A DNA stretch of 64,000 nt from JAJDTQ01 sp963422385 (GTDB lineage Bacteria; Desulfobacterota; Binatia; UBA9968; JAJDTQ01), in the NCBI GenBank assembly GCA_963422385.1, contig OY729432.1:2046001-2110000 (forward strand). Direction: 5' to 3'. Numbering within the stretch: the first letter of the stretch is position 1; each line of letters opens with the position of its first letter. The notes below the pieces were generated by a model. It had not been told where the DNA came from and did not search any database. It was given only the letters and a program-made list of their open reading frames with translations. Positions 8,799-17,633 of the stretch are shown in pieces. The position numbers and the translations under genes were made by a program.

Positions 8799-9776
8799 AT
8801 GTTGGTCATCTCCGAAAAGCAGGTAAAGGAACTTCTGGACCTCGACGAGCTGATCTCCGCGCTGGAGCAGGCTCACGTCCAGTTCTCCGCGGGCAAGGTC
8901 GTGATGCCGGTGCGCTTGGTGGTGCCATTGCCGGAGATACAGGGCCGGATTACCAGCATGCCGGCGTTCATGAGTGAGGAGAAAGCTCTCGGGATCAAGA
9001 TCATCTCCTACTTTCGGGACAACCCGAAGCAGGGCCTTCCGCCCATTCTGGCCACCATTTCGCTTTACAGCACCGAGACGGGGAAGCTGCTGGTGCTGAT
9101 GGACGGAGTCTACATTACGGCTATCCGCACTGCGTGTGCATCAGCCATGGCCACCAAGGCGCTGGCGCGGCCGGAAACGCCGGTGCTGGGAGTCCTGGGC
9201 GCCGGCACACAGGCCCGGACCCACATCCGGGCACTGAGCAGGGTCCGCTCCATCGAGCGGGTGCTCATCTGGAGCCCGACGCGCACCAGCGCGATATACG
9301 TCAAGGAAGAGCTGGAGGGAGAACTCGGCATCGGGATCCATCCGCAGGACTCCGCCGAGGCGGTGGTTCGCCAGGCGGACATCCTGACCACGGTGACGGA
9401 CGCGGCCGAGCCCGTCCTCGAGGCCGAGTGGCTGAAGCCCGGCGTTCACATCAATGCCGTCGGCTCCCACAGGCCCGAGGCTCGGGAGATGGGCAGCGAT
9501 ACGGTCAAGCGGGCGACGGTGGTGGTGGATTCCCTGGACGCCATCAACACCGAGTGCGGGGACATCCTGCTGGCCCTCAAGGAAGGCGCCATCACGCCGG
9601 ACCACCTGCGCGGCGAGATCGGCGAGGTGCTGTCCGGCGCCAGGCGGGGACGGACCGGCGACGACGAGATCACCCTGTACAAGTCGGTGGGAATCGCGGC
9701 GCAGGACGTGGCCGCCGCCAGCCTGGTCCATCGGCGGGCCCTGGAGCAAGGAGTCGGAACCGAGGTGGAGATGTAG
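8799..9776 (+). CDS. Ornithine cyclodeaminase / mu-crystallin family protein
   Basis: 325 residues, the normal family length. Characteristic segments are the N-terminal 'ELISALEQAHVQFSAGKVVMPVR', 'ALGIKIISYF' with the substrate-binding Lys, 'DGVYITAIRTACASAMATKALA', and the NAD(P)-binding 'LGVLGAGTQARTHIRAL' (G-x-G-x2-A) followed by 'WSPT'. Members are NAD(P)-dependent imine reductases/dehydrogenases or cyclodeaminases acting on amino acids. AAGGAAG precedes the ATG by 4 nt. It is followed 56 bp later by an M20-family gene, then an alpha/beta hydrolase, all on the same strand, consistent with a small catabolic operon for an amino-acid-like or acylated compound. Confidence 0.88.
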   Translation: MLVISEKQVKELLDLDELISALEQAHVQFSAGKVVMPVRLVVPLPEIQGRITSMPAFMSEEKALGIKIISYFRDNPKQGLPPILATISLYSTETGKLLVLMDGVYITAIRTACASAMATKALARPETPVLGVLGAGTQARTHIRALSRVRSIERVLIWSPTRTSAIYVKEELEGELGIGIHPQDSAEAVVRQADILTTVTDAAEPVLEAEWLKPGVHINAVGSHRPEAREMGSDTVKRATVVVDSLDAINTECGDILLALKEGAITPDHLRGEIGEVLSGARRGRTGDDEITLYKSVGIAAQDVAAASLVHRRALEQGVGTEVEM

Positions 9777-9832
9777 CGGAGGGGAACGCCTGTCTAGGAC
9801 CGCTTCCATAACGTCCGACTCGGAACAGATTC

Positions 9833-11020
9833 ATGGACGCGAACGAAGCCCGACAACGCATCGAGCAACGACTGGACGAAGACGAGGTCCGCCGGCTTCT
9901 GGTCAAGCTGCTGCAGACGCCGAGCCCCCAGACGGAACTGCTCGAAAAGGAGCCGCAGGTGCTGGCGCTGATCCGCGACGTGGTGCGGCCCGAGCTCGAG
10001 GTCGAAGGCGTCAGCGCCGCCATCGACGACGTGGGCAATCTCACGGCGCGGCTGCCGGGCCAGGGAACGGCCCCGGGGCTGTTGCTGGTGTCTTACGCCA
10101 TGAACGCCGCGCCCAGCACCATGCCCAACCCGTATTCCGGGGAGATCGTCGACGGCGCGCCCTACGGGCTCGATGGCCCATGCATCTGGGGACGCGGCGC
10201 GTGCGAGCAGAAGGGCAGCCTGGCGGCCATGCTCATGGCGGTGAAGCTCATCGCGCGGGGCCGATGGGAACTGCCCGGAGACCTCTACTTCGTCACCAGC
10301 ACCGCGGGTGAAAGCGGCAAGCACGAATCCCTCGACCACGTACTGTCGAGGGGTGGCATCGATGCGGGCTGGGGCCTCATCGACGGCCCGCCCGAGATCC
10401 AGTTGGGCAACAAGGGCCGCATCGACGTTCGCGTCGTCGTGCGCGGCCGCCAGGCCCACAGCAGCCGCCCCTGGGACGGCGTCAACGCCGTGGACGGCGC
10501 CGTCAAGGTGCTGGAGAAGCTCGCGCCGCTGATGCCCTATCCCGAGGACAGGAGCCACCCGGAGCTGGGCCGGGTTTCCCTCACCTCCACCGCCATCGAG
10601 AGCTACCCCAAGTCGACCCACACCATTCCGAGTGAGTGCCACATCAGGATGGACCGCCGGCTGCTGCCGGGGGACGACGCCGACCGCGCAGTGCAACAGC
10701 TCGCCGAAGCCATCGGACCTGTCGATCCCTGGGAGGTGACGCTGGAGAAGGAAGAGTTCATGTATCCCTGCGAGGTGGCGAAGGACGCCGGGCTGGTGGT
10801 GGCCTTGGGCGGCGCCATCCGGACCATGCTGGGGCGGGAGCCGGAATACAGCTTTTCCACCGCCGCCAATGACACCGGACTGCTCAACGTCCGGGGGATA
10901 GAGACGGTGAACTACGGTTCCCGCGCCGTCCGGTTCCAGCACACGGACAACGACCTCGTGCCCCTCAAGAGCGTGGTCGAGGCGGCCAAGGTGTTCATGT
11001 TCATGGCGCTGCACCGCTGA
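9833..11020 (+). CDS. M20 peptidase/deacylase-family protein with altered metal site
   Basis: 395 residues, full length for the M20 (ArgE/DapE/CPG2) fold, with the lid-domain motif 'GRQAHSSRPWDGVNAVDGA' near 210 and a C-terminal 'FQHTDNDLVPL' carrying the last metal His. The other catalytic motifs are degenerate. The G-H-x-D-x-V-P motif reads 'YAMNAAP' (His to Ala, Asp to Asn), 'GRGxxDMKG' reads 'GRGACEQKG' (Asp to Glu), and the D-E-E motif reads 'TAGESG', lacking the general-base Glu. Known members need two zinc or cobalt ions; this one may be a pseudoenzyme, a binder, or an enzyme with a different site. It follows the ornithine cyclodeaminase-family gene. Confidence 0.82.
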   Translation: MDANEARQRIEQRLDEDEVRRLLVKLLQTPSPQTELLEKEPQVLALIRDVVRPELEVEGVSAAIDDVGNLTARLPGQGTAPGLLLVSYAMNAAPSTMPNPYSGEIVDGAPYGLDGPCIWGRGACEQKGSLAAMLMAVKLIARGRWELPGDLYFVTSTAGESGKHESLDHVLSRGGIDAGWGLIDGPPEIQLGNKGRIDVRVVVRGRQAHSSRPWDGVNAVDGAVKVLEKLAPLMPYPEDRSHPELGRVSLTSTAIESYPKSTHTIPSECHIRMDRRLLPGDDADRAVQQLAEAIGPVDPWEVTLEKEEFMYPCEVAKDAGLVVALGGAIRTMLGREPEYSFSTAANDTGLLNVRGIETVNYGSRAVRFQHTDNDLVPLKSVVEAAKVFMFMALHR

Positions 11021-11104
11021 CGCGGCGAAGCGTCGGATCGTGGACGCAACGGTTCCAGGACAGTCCAGGTAGACAGTTCAGGCAAGTCTCCGGGAGGTGA
11101 CAAC

Positions 11105-11986
11105 ATGCCAATGACCGACGCCAGGTTCATCGACGTGGACGGAGTTCGGACACGCTACTTCGAGAAGGGTACCGGGGAGCCGCTGGTGCTTTGGCACGGC
11201 AGCCACTTCGGCACCGAGGATGCCTGCGACAGCGCGCTGGACTGGGAGCCCAACTTCGACGGGCTGGCCGAGTCGTTCCGGGTCATCGCGGTGGATAAGC
11301 TCGGTCAGGGCCACACCGACAACCCCAAGACCGACGGCGACTACACCCCCGCCGCGGTGGTGGAGCACGCCTACGGGTTCCTCAAGGCCATGGGGCTCCG
11401 GGACGTTCACGTGGGCGGGCATTCCCGAGGCGGCTACGTCGTGGCTCGGCTGACGCTGCTGCATCCGGAGATCGCCAGGTCCTGCATCATCGTGGACAGC
11501 GGCACCCTTTCGCCGGGCCCCTCGCTCACCGAGCTGGTGATGGCGGGGAGGCCCGAGCCGTACCTCAGCCGGGAGAGCCAGCGATGGGTCGTGGAGCATT
11601 ACTCCTACGGCGTCGGGCACATCACGGAACGGTGGATCGACGCGGCGGTGGAGATCGCTGAGTTGCCCAAGTATCAGGAATCCGTGCGCAAGATGAGCGG
11701 GGAGGGGTTGAAGGACAAGCTGTTCATGCCGAACCTCATTCTCGACAAGGAGGAGTGCCTGCAATGGATGATGGAGGGCCGGCTCAAGACCCCGACCTTG
11801 GTGGTGTGGGGCTACAACGATCCCACCGCTCAATACAAGAGGGGCCTCTCACTGTTCGAGTTCGTCGCCGGCAGCACCGAGAACGCGCAGATGCACGTCA
11901 TCAACAAGGCGGGTCACTTCTGTTACCGGGAGCAGCCGGAGCAATTCAATCAAGCGGTCAAGGGCTTCACCGCGAGCCTCGGTTGA
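11105..11986 (+). CDS. Alpha/beta hydrolase (meta-cleavage hydrolase/esterase-like)
   Basis: 293 residues. Catalytic triad visible: nucleophile Ser107 in 'GGHSRGG', Asp239 in 'VWGYNDP', His271 in 'NKAGHFCYREQPEQF'; the oxyanion-hole strand is 'LVLWHGS' near residue 28. Similar enzymes hydrolyse C-C or ester bonds, including ring-fission products of aromatic compounds. GGGAGG lies 8 nt before the ATG. It runs in the same direction as the ornithine cyclodeaminase-family and M20 genes and faces sfsA. With a dioxygenase-like cupin three genes away, a role after ring cleavage is possible but unproven. Confidence 0.86.
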   Translation: MPMTDARFIDVDGVRTRYFEKGTGEPLVLWHGSHFGTEDACDSALDWEPNFDGLAESFRVIAVDKLGQGHTDNPKTDGDYTPAAVVEHAYGFLKAMGLRDVHVGGHSRGGYVVARLTLLHPEIARSCIIVDSGTLSPGPSLTELVMAGRPEPYLSRESQRWVVEHYSYGVGHITERWIDAAVEIAELPKYQESVRKMSGEGLKDKLFMPNLILDKEECLQWMMEGRLKTPTLVVWGYNDPTAQYKRGLSLFEFVAGSTENAQMHVINKAGHFCYREQPEQFNQAVKGFTASLG

Positions 11987-12049
11987 CGGGACCGCCGAGC
12001 CGACCCCCCAGGCCTGCCTCGTGACTGCGCAAACGTACCCGGCGTCTTC

Positions 12050-12778
12050 TCAGAGGTGCAGTGGAACGGCGTCCTTGAGAGAGATGGCCCGGGTGGTGAC
12101 CCGGGCGTCGTAGGGATAGACCTCGACGCCGGCCTTGACCGCCCGGCGCAGCCAACGTCCGTACTCGGGGTCGATCTCGTCCGCGGGTCTGATGGAGGGG
12201 CAGGGCCCCCTCTGGATCACGAACAGCAGCACCGCCCGGTGTCCTCTCCGTCGCAGCCGCATGAGCTCTTTCAGGTGTTTCGTGCCTCGCTCGCTGACGG
12301 CGTCGGGAAAGGCGGCGACCCGGTCCACCACCAGGGTCACGTTCTTGACCTCGACGTAGCAGCGCTTTTCGGGGCTTTCGAGAAGAAAGTCGAGGCGGGC
12401 GCCCGGCCGTGTCGGAACCTCGGCGCGGAGGTTCTCATAACCCTGCAACTCTCGAATCACGCCGGTCTCGATCCCTTCCCGCGCCAGCCTGTTGGCCGCC
12501 AGCGTATTGATCCCCACCAGCGTTCGGCCCACCCGGATCAACTCCCAGGTGAAGGCAAGCTTCCGGCCCTTGCCGCTCTGGTCCGAGAGGTAGACCCGGC
12601 TGCCGGGCTCGTTGCAGCCCAGCATGCTGCCGGTGTTGGTGCAGTGAGCCGTTACCATCGTACCGTCGTCGAGCCGAACGTCCGCGAGAAAACGCTTGTA
12701 GCGCTTGAGGAGGGTGCCCGGGATCAGTGGAGCGGGGAAACGCATGGCGATGACGTCGTCTTGCAGGGAGAGGATCAT
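12050..12778 (-). CDS. sfsA: SfsA family DNA/RNA nuclease
   Basis: 242 residues. The family segments are all present: 'FLADVRLDDGTMVTAHCTNTGSM', 'LAFTWELIRVG', 'INTLAANRLAREGI', 'RLDFLLE', 'CYVEVKNVTL' (the PD-(D/E)xK-like E-V-K) and 'FPDAVSERGTKHLKEL'. SfsA was first named a sugar fermentation stimulation protein and has a nuclease-like fold. Either the ATG at 12778 or the one at 12745, where family homology begins ('MRFPAPLIPG'), could be the start; neither has a strong ribosome binding site. Housekeeping-type gene standing alone between two catabolic blocks. Confidence 0.93.
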   Translation of the reverse strand: MILSLQDDVIAMRFPAPLIPGTLLKRYKRFLADVRLDDGTMVTAHCTNTGSMLGCNEPGSRVYLSDQSGKGRKLAFTWELIRVGRTLVGINTLAANRLAREGIETGVIRELQGYENLRAEVPTRPGARLDFLLESPEKRCYVEVKNVTLVVDRVAAFPDAVSERGTKHLKELMRLRRRGHRAVLLFVIQRGPCPSIRPADEIDPEYGRWLRRAVKAGVEVYPYDARVTTRAISLKDAVPLHL

Positions 12779-12864
12779 CCCACACTACGTCGTTCCGGGC
12801 TTGAGCCGGAGTCCGGGAGGGGCGACAGCTCTTGTGGCGAACGAAAGGGGGTGGTCTACGGTCC

Positions 12865-13734
12865 CTACCCGTTGCCGTCGAGGCATTTCTTCGCGGCGCG
12901 GCGCAGCAGGACGCCGATGAGGTGGCGCTTGTACTCCGCGCTGCCCTCGCGGTCGTCCACCAGTGCGGCCTCGTCGGCAAGGGCGTCGCCGGCCTCTTGA
13001 AGCCGCTGCTCGACCGACTCCGCCGGGCCGGCGATGAGCCCTTCCGCGACCGTCGAGCGGCACGGCGTGGGGCTCACGCAGCCTACGGCGCAACGAGCCT
13101 GGCGGATCTCCCCACCGTCATCGTCCAGGTCGAGGGACAGCGCCAGCCCGAGCAGCGGCCGCTCGTGGACCTGGAACTTGAGGTAGGCGGCGCGTTGGGA
13201 CGGTCCGGGCAGCGGCACGTCCACGCCGGTCAGCACCTCGTCCTGGCCGAGGGAGTTCTCATAGGCGCCGGCCAGAAGCTCGTCCATGGCCACGGTCCGT
13301 TCGCCCGATTCCCCTTGCGCGCGGGCGCTGCCGCCCAGTGCCAGCAGCAAGGTCGCGGGGTCGGAGTGGGGCTCGGCGAAACACAGATTCCCGCCCAGAG
13401 TGCCGGTGGCCCGCACGCGTACGTTGGCCACGTTGGCCGCCATCCCGGCCATCACCGGCAACGACTCCCGAACCACCGCGGAGCGCTCGATCATCCGATG
13501 GGTGGCGGTGGCGCCGATGTGCAGGTGCCCGTCGCGGCGCTCGATACCGTCGAGGCCGGTCACGGCCTTGATGTCGATGAGGTTCTCGTAGCGCAGCAGG
13601 TCGTGCCGCATGGCCAGCAGGAGCTCGGTGCCGCCGGCGTACAAGCTGCCGGTCTCACCGTAGTGGTCGAGCATCTCCGCGGCCTCCCGCAGATCGGCCG
13701 GCCGATGCATGGCGAAGCGTCGCAGCGGCATCAT
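12865..13734 (-). CDS. Molybdenum hydroxylase, FAD-binding medium subunit (CoxM/XdhB type)
   Basis: 289 residues with the FAD-binding motifs of xanthine dehydrogenase-family medium subunits: 'AGGTELLLAMRH' near residue 35, 'HIGATATHRMIE', and 'ATLGGNLCFAEPHSDPATLLLAL' near 110. It passes electrons from the iron-sulfur subunit to NAD or another acceptor. Last of three overlapping genes: its ATG overlaps the large-subunit stop by 4 nt (ATGA). The operon order on the minus strand is Fe-S subunit, Mo subunit, FAD subunit. Confidence 0.92.
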   Translation of the reverse strand: MMPLRRFAMHRPADLREAAEMLDHYGETGSLYAGGTELLLAMRHDLLRYENLIDIKAVTGLDGIERRDGHLHIGATATHRMIERSAVVRESLPVMAGMAANVANVRVRATGTLGGNLCFAEPHSDPATLLLALGGSARAQGESGERTVAMDELLAGAYENSLGQDEVLTGVDVPLPGPSQRAAYLKFQVHERPLLGLALSLDLDDDGGEIRQARCAVGCVSPTPCRSTVAEGLIAGPAESVEQRLQEAGDALADEAALVDDREGSAEYKRHLIGVLLRRAAKKCLDGNG

Positions 13735-16031
13735 GGCTTGTTCTCTCCACGGGTAGCGCGCGCCTCACGGATGGCGCGCCAGACTTTTTCCGGTGTCAGG
13801 GGCGCCCGGCGCACGCGAGCGCCGGTGGCGTTGTACACCGCGTTGGCGATGTTGGCCGGCAGCGAGTTGAGCGACGCCTCGCCGCCGCCCTTGGCGCCGT
13901 AGGGGCCCACCCCGTCACGGTTCTCCACCAGCTCCAGCTTCACCGTCCGCGGCATGTCGGAGAACCGCGGCAGGCGGTACTCCAGCAGGTTGCCGTTGAG
14001 GAGCTGGTTGCCGTCGAACTCGAGCTCCTCGAACATGCCGATGCCCATGCCGGTGGTGGCGGCGCCGATGTCCTGGCCCTCGGCCAGGGCCGGGTTGATG
14101 GCCAGCCCCACGTCACCCGCGGTGCCGAGCTTCTCCATGGTCACCTTGCCGGTCTCCTCGTCCACGGACACCTCGATGCCGGTGGAGGCCGCTTCCCAGA
14201 ACACCGGCAACTGCGCGAAATCCCCGTCCTTGCGAATGTACGCGCGGCCGATGACCTCGCCGTCCGGAAGCTTGTAGTAGCGGGTCAGCACCTCGGACCA
14301 GTTCAGCCGCGCCTCGCCGCAGGTGACGCCGCCGCGAACGGGCTGGATCTCCGATTCCTTGACCCCGAGCACGTCCGCCGCCATGCGGATCATCTGCTCC
14401 CTGGCCTCCCGACTGGCCTCCTGTACCGCCCGGCCCATGAGGGTGGTGGTGCGGCTGGCGCCGGTGGAACGGTCATAGGGGGTAATGGCGGTGTCGGAAG
14501 ACACCACCCGCACTACGTCGAAGGAGACGCCGAGCTCTTCGGCGGCGATCTGTGGAAGCACCGTGTGGCTGCCCTGGCCCAGTTCCGTGCTGCCGATCAT
14601 CAGCGATACCGAGCCGTCGGCGTGCACCCGCACGGCGGTGGAGGTGAGCGGATAGGCGCCGGCGTCGCTGGCGGAGCAGCCGATGCTGCGTCCATGGCCG
14701 CCGGGCAGCGGCTCCTTCCAGCCGATGTTGTCGGCGACGATCTTGAGGTCCTGGGTAAGGGTGCCGTCGAACGGACGCATGCCGGGAAAGAACTCCTGCT
14801 TCGGGCGCGCCACGTTGTCCAGTCGGAACTCGTAGGGGTCCTTGCCGATCCTGGCCGCGAGCTCGTCGATCTGGGATTCGCCGGCCATGGTCACCTGGGC
14901 GCAGCCAAAGCCTCTGAAGGAGCTGGCCGGCACCGTGTTGGTATAGACCGAGTAGTTGTCGATCCGGACGTTGGGGATGGCATAGGGGCCGACGCAGCGG
15001 TTGGACGACTTCTCGCACACCAAGGGGCTGTTCTCCGCGTAGGCGCCGGTGTTCATGTAGATCTTCGCCTGGCGCGCGATGATCTTGCCGTCGTCGTCCA
15101 CCGCGGTGCGCATCCAGGTCAGGGCGTCGTCGCCCCGGGTGGTGAGCATGGCCTCTTCCACGCTGAGCTGGAGCTTCACCGGCCGCCGGGCCTTCCACGC
15201 GCACGCCGATACCAGCGGCTCTATCTTGGTGTAGGACTTGCTGCCGTAGCCGCCGCCCACGAACGGCACGATGAGGCGGATCCGGCTCACCGGCATATTG
15301 AAGATGGTCTTCAGGTCATGCCGCACCATGAAGGGATGCTGGGCCGACGAGTAGATGGTCACGCCGTCGTCGTCCACCTCGGCAATGGCCACGTAGGGCT
15401 CCATGGCGTAGGCATAGGCCATGGGGAAGTAGTACTCGCTCTCCACCACCGCCGCGGCCCGGGCGAACGCGGCCTCCACGTCGCCCCACTTGACATGGTG
15501 TTCCTGGCACAGGTTGGAGCCCCGGCCCGCGGTGACCTCCCCATCGAAGCCGCGCAGCGCGCCGGCCTCGAACTGGCGCTCATGCAGCAGGGGGGCGGTC
15601 TTCTCCAGTGCCTCCCTGGGCTCCATCACCGCCGGCAGCTCCTCGTACTCCACGCGGATGAGCTCCAGCGCCTCGTAGGCGGTGATCTCGTCCTCGGCGA
15701 TGACCGCGGCCACGGGCTCGCCCGCGTAGCGCACCTTGTCGATGGCGATGAGCGGGTGGTCCTTGACGGCGTGGCCGAAGTACGGGTTCAGGCCCTCCAG
15801 GTCGTCGCCCCGCAGCATGTTGCAGACGCCGGGATGGGCTTCGGCCCCGGATGTGTCCATGGAGACGATCCTGGCGTGGGCGTAGGGGCTCCTCAGCACC
15901 TTGACGTAGGCCATGCCGGCGAGCCTGACGTCGCTCACGTAGAGCGCTCGGCCCGACACCTTGGCGCGGCCGTCGCGTCGCGGCACCGAGCGGTTGACCA
16001 CCTCGAAGTCGCGGCTCTTCTCCTCGCTCAT
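13731..16031 (-). CDS. Molybdenum hydroxylase, molybdopterin-binding large subunit
   Basis: 766 residues of the xanthine dehydrogenase/aldehyde oxidase family. Seen are 'GRALYVSDVRL' and 'LRSPYAHARI' of the N-terminal a/b hammerhead domain, 'GGGYGSKS' and 'SSFRGFGCAQV' of the cofactor domain, 'TELGQGSHTVLPQIAAEELG', and the catalytic Glu in 'GAKGGGEASLN' near the C-terminus. The CO dehydrogenase loop A-Y-x-C-S-F-R is absent, so this is not a form I CoxL; it more likely hydroxylates an aromatic, N-heterocyclic or CoA-linked substrate. The ATG at 16031 overlaps the stop of the Fe-S gene (ATGA). The open frame extends about 140 codons further upstream but that part is the shadow of the Fe-S gene. 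Confidence 0.92.
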   Translation of the reverse strand: MSEEKSRDFEVVNRSVPRRDGRAKVSGRALYVSDVRLAGMAYVKVLRSPYAHARIVSMDTSGAEAHPGVCNMLRGDDLEGLNPYFGHAVKDHPLIAIDKVRYAGEPVAAVIAEDEITAYEALELIRVEYEELPAVMEPREALEKTAPLLHERQFEAGALRGFDGEVTAGRGSNLCQEHHVKWGDVEAAFARAAAVVESEYYFPMAYAYAMEPYVAIAEVDDDGVTIYSSAQHPFMVRHDLKTIFNMPVSRIRLIVPFVGGGYGSKSYTKIEPLVSACAWKARRPVKLQLSVEEAMLTTRGDDALTWMRTAVDDDGKIIARQAKIYMNTGAYAENSPLVCEKSSNRCVGPYAIPNVRIDNYSVYTNTVPASSFRGFGCAQVTMAGESQIDELAARIGKDPYEFRLDNVARPKQEFFPGMRPFDGTLTQDLKIVADNIGWKEPLPGGHGRSIGCSASDAGAYPLTSTAVRVHADGSVSLMIGSTELGQGSHTVLPQIAAEELGVSFDVVRVVSSDTAITPYDRSTGASRTTTLMGRAVQEASREAREQMIRMAADVLGVKESEIQPVRGGVTCGEARLNWSEVLTRYYKLPDGEVIGRAYIRKDGDFAQLPVFWEAASTGIEVSVDEETGKVTMEKLGTAGDVGLAINPALAEGQDIGAATTGMGIGMFEELEFDGNQLLNGNLLEYRLPRFSDMPRTVKLELVENRDGVGPYGAKGGGEASLNSLPANIANAVYNATGARVRRAPLTPEKVWRAIREARATRGENKP

Positions 16032-16528
16032 CCCCGAGCCTCCTTCATTACCGCCGCCGCCCTCCGGATGGCCTTCACGATGGGCACGTATCCGGTGCAG
16101 CGGCAGAGGTTGCCGTCCATGTAGTGAATGATCTCGTCGTCGGTTGGGTCGGGATTGTCGTCGAGCAGCGCCTTGGCGGACAGGATCATGCCCGGCGTGC
16201 AGAAGCCGCACTGGAACGCAAACTCGTCGATGAAGCACTGCTGGATGGGGTGCAGCACGCGGGCGGCGTCCTCGAGTCCCTCGATGGTGGTAACGCTGTG
16301 CCCCTGTGCCTCGTAGGCCAGGTAGGTGCAGGAACTCACCGGCAGGCCGTCCACCAGCACCGTGCACGCCCCGCAGACCTGCACCTCGCACGATATTTTG
16401 GTGCCGGTGAGGTTCAGGCGGTTCCGAAGCACTTCCGAAAGGGTCTGCTGCGGCTCGCACTCAACGGCCAAGTCCTTGCCGTTGAGCTCGAAACGCAACT
16501 CCACAAGGTTCCGCGACGGCTTAGACAT
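16028..16528 (-). CDS. Molybdenum hydroxylase, 2x[2Fe-2S] small subunit
   Basis: 166 residues. The plant-ferredoxin-like cluster motif is 'CEVQVCGACTV...SC' (usual C-x4-C-x2-C-x~20-C, with Gln where Gly is common), and the second cluster motif is 'CGFCTPGMILSA' followed by 'GNLCRCTGY'. It carries electrons from the molybdenum site to FAD. First gene of the three-subunit operon and overlapped at its start by the end of the LLM oxidoreductase gene (16521-16528), so transcription with that oxidoreductase is probable. Confidence 0.93.
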   Translation of the reverse strand: MSKPSRNLVELRFELNGKDLAVECEPQQTLSEVLRNRLNLTGTKISCEVQVCGACTVLVDGLPVSSCTYLAYEAQGHSVTTIEGLEDAARVLHPIQQCFIDEFAFQCGFCTPGMILSAKALLDDNPDPTDDEIIHYMDGNLCRCTGYVPIVKAIRRAAAVMKEARG

Positions 16529-17543
16529 AGTGCGGTATGATCTCCTCCGACCAGAGCAGCATCTCCTTGTACATGGTATCCATGTCCGGGTAGATGAGCT
16601 TTAGCTCGAAGTGCTGCACGCCGGCCTCGATGAACTCGTCGATGCGGCGCCGGACGTCGTCCACCGAGCCGATGATGTGGCGGTCCAGCGCGAACTGGAT
16701 GTTGTCCACGTCACGCTCGTAGGTGTGGGAGCTCTCGCGGATGGTAGGGAGAGCCAGGGTCATGGCCTCGTCACGGGTCCGGGCGATGGCGGCCAGCTTT
16801 TCCACCGCGATCTTGATGCCCGCCGGATCCCGCCCCGCGTCCTCGGCCGCCTTCCGGAGGATGTCGCAGCCCCGGGCCATCTCCGTGGGCGAAAGCCACC
16901 CGGGGATCCAGCCCTCGCCGTAGCGCCCGGCCCGAATCGCGGCCTGGTCCATCCAGCCTCCCACCCACACCGGAGGATGGGGCTTCTGAACCGGCTTGGG
17001 GTGAATCTCCGCGTTGTCGAACTTGAGGTACTTGCCCTCGTAGGAGGCCATCGGCTGGGTCCAGACGGCCTTCATGGCCTCGATGTACTCGTCGGTGCGG
17101 TTGCCCCGGCCCTTGACGGGCACCTCGAACACGTCGAACTCGCTGGAGTCCCGCGTGGCCTTGGAACCGAGCCCCACGCCCACCAGCAACCGCCCGTCGC
17201 ACAGGTGGTCCAGGGTGGCGCACTGCTTGGCGGCGTAGATGGGGTTGCGCAGCGGCATCACCAGACAGGCCACGCCGATCTGGATGTCCCTGGTCTTGGC
17301 GGCCAGGTACGACATGGTCGTCATACACTCGAAGAAGTTGGCCTCCTGGGCGTCGGTGATGGCCTCGGTGGCGCCGGACGAGATGTGGTGCCGGTGCATC
17401 TCCGAGCTCCACACCACGTGGTCGTGGAGCCAGACGGTGTCGAACCCCAACTCCTCGGAGTTCTGCGCGGCCTTGACGATGTTCGCCTTGCTGGAGAGCG
17501 GCCCCGAGTTGGGTACCCGGATACCGAATTCGAACTTTCCCAT
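16521..17543 (-). CDS. LLM class flavin-dependent oxidoreductase
   Basis: 340-residue TIM-barrel protein of the luciferase-like monooxygenase family, using FMN or F420. Landmarks: 'FGIRVPNSGP' at the N-terminus, 'AAQNSEELGFDTVWLHDHV', 'IQIGVACLVMPLRNPIYAAKQCATLDHLCDGRLLVGVGLG', and 'PPVWVGGW'. GAGGAG stands 6 nt before the ATG. Its stop overlaps the Fe-S subunit gene, linking it to the molybdenum hydroxylase. Together with a second LLM gene and a hydrolase upstream, it suggests an oxidative degradation pathway; substrate unknown. Confidence 0.9.
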   Translation of the reverse strand: MGKFEFGIRVPNSGPLSSKANIVKAAQNSEELGFDTVWLHDHVVWSSEMHRHHISSGATEAITDAQEANFFECMTTMSYLAAKTRDIQIGVACLVMPLRNPIYAAKQCATLDHLCDGRLLVGVGLGSKATRDSSEFDVFEVPVKGRGNRTDEYIEAMKAVWTQPMASYEGKYLKFDNAEIHPKPVQKPHPPVWVGGWMDQAAIRAGRYGEGWIPGWLSPTEMARGCDILRKAAEDAGRDPAGIKIAVEKLAAIARTRDEAMTLALPTIRESSHTYERDVDNIQFALDRHIIGSVDDVRRRIDEFIEAGVQHFELKLIYPDMDTMYKEMLLWSEEIIPHYV

Positions 17544-17565
17544 GTTCAGCTCCTCGAACGCCCCA

Positions 17566-17605
17566 TTCCGTTCGCCCTGAGCGTAGCGCCAGCGAAGTCG
17601 AAGGG
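17566..17605. repeat. Dispersed intergenic repeat, family A
   Basis: The stretch has the core CCTGAGCGTAGCGCCAGCGA followed by AGTCGAAGG, which recurs in inverted form at 50099-50137 and twice at 53185-53286. It lies between the hydrolase and LLM genes. Such copies are short, non-coding and partly palindromic. Confidence 0.65.
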
Positions 17606-17633
17606 TGCCATTCCGGGTTCCGGTTATTCCGGA

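Noticed and set aside
13731..16031. Aerobic CO dehydrogenase (coxMSL)
   Set aside because: Subunit make-up fits, but the large subunit lacks the A-Y-x-C-S-F-R active-site loop that defines true CoxL, having S-S-F-R-G-F-G instead.
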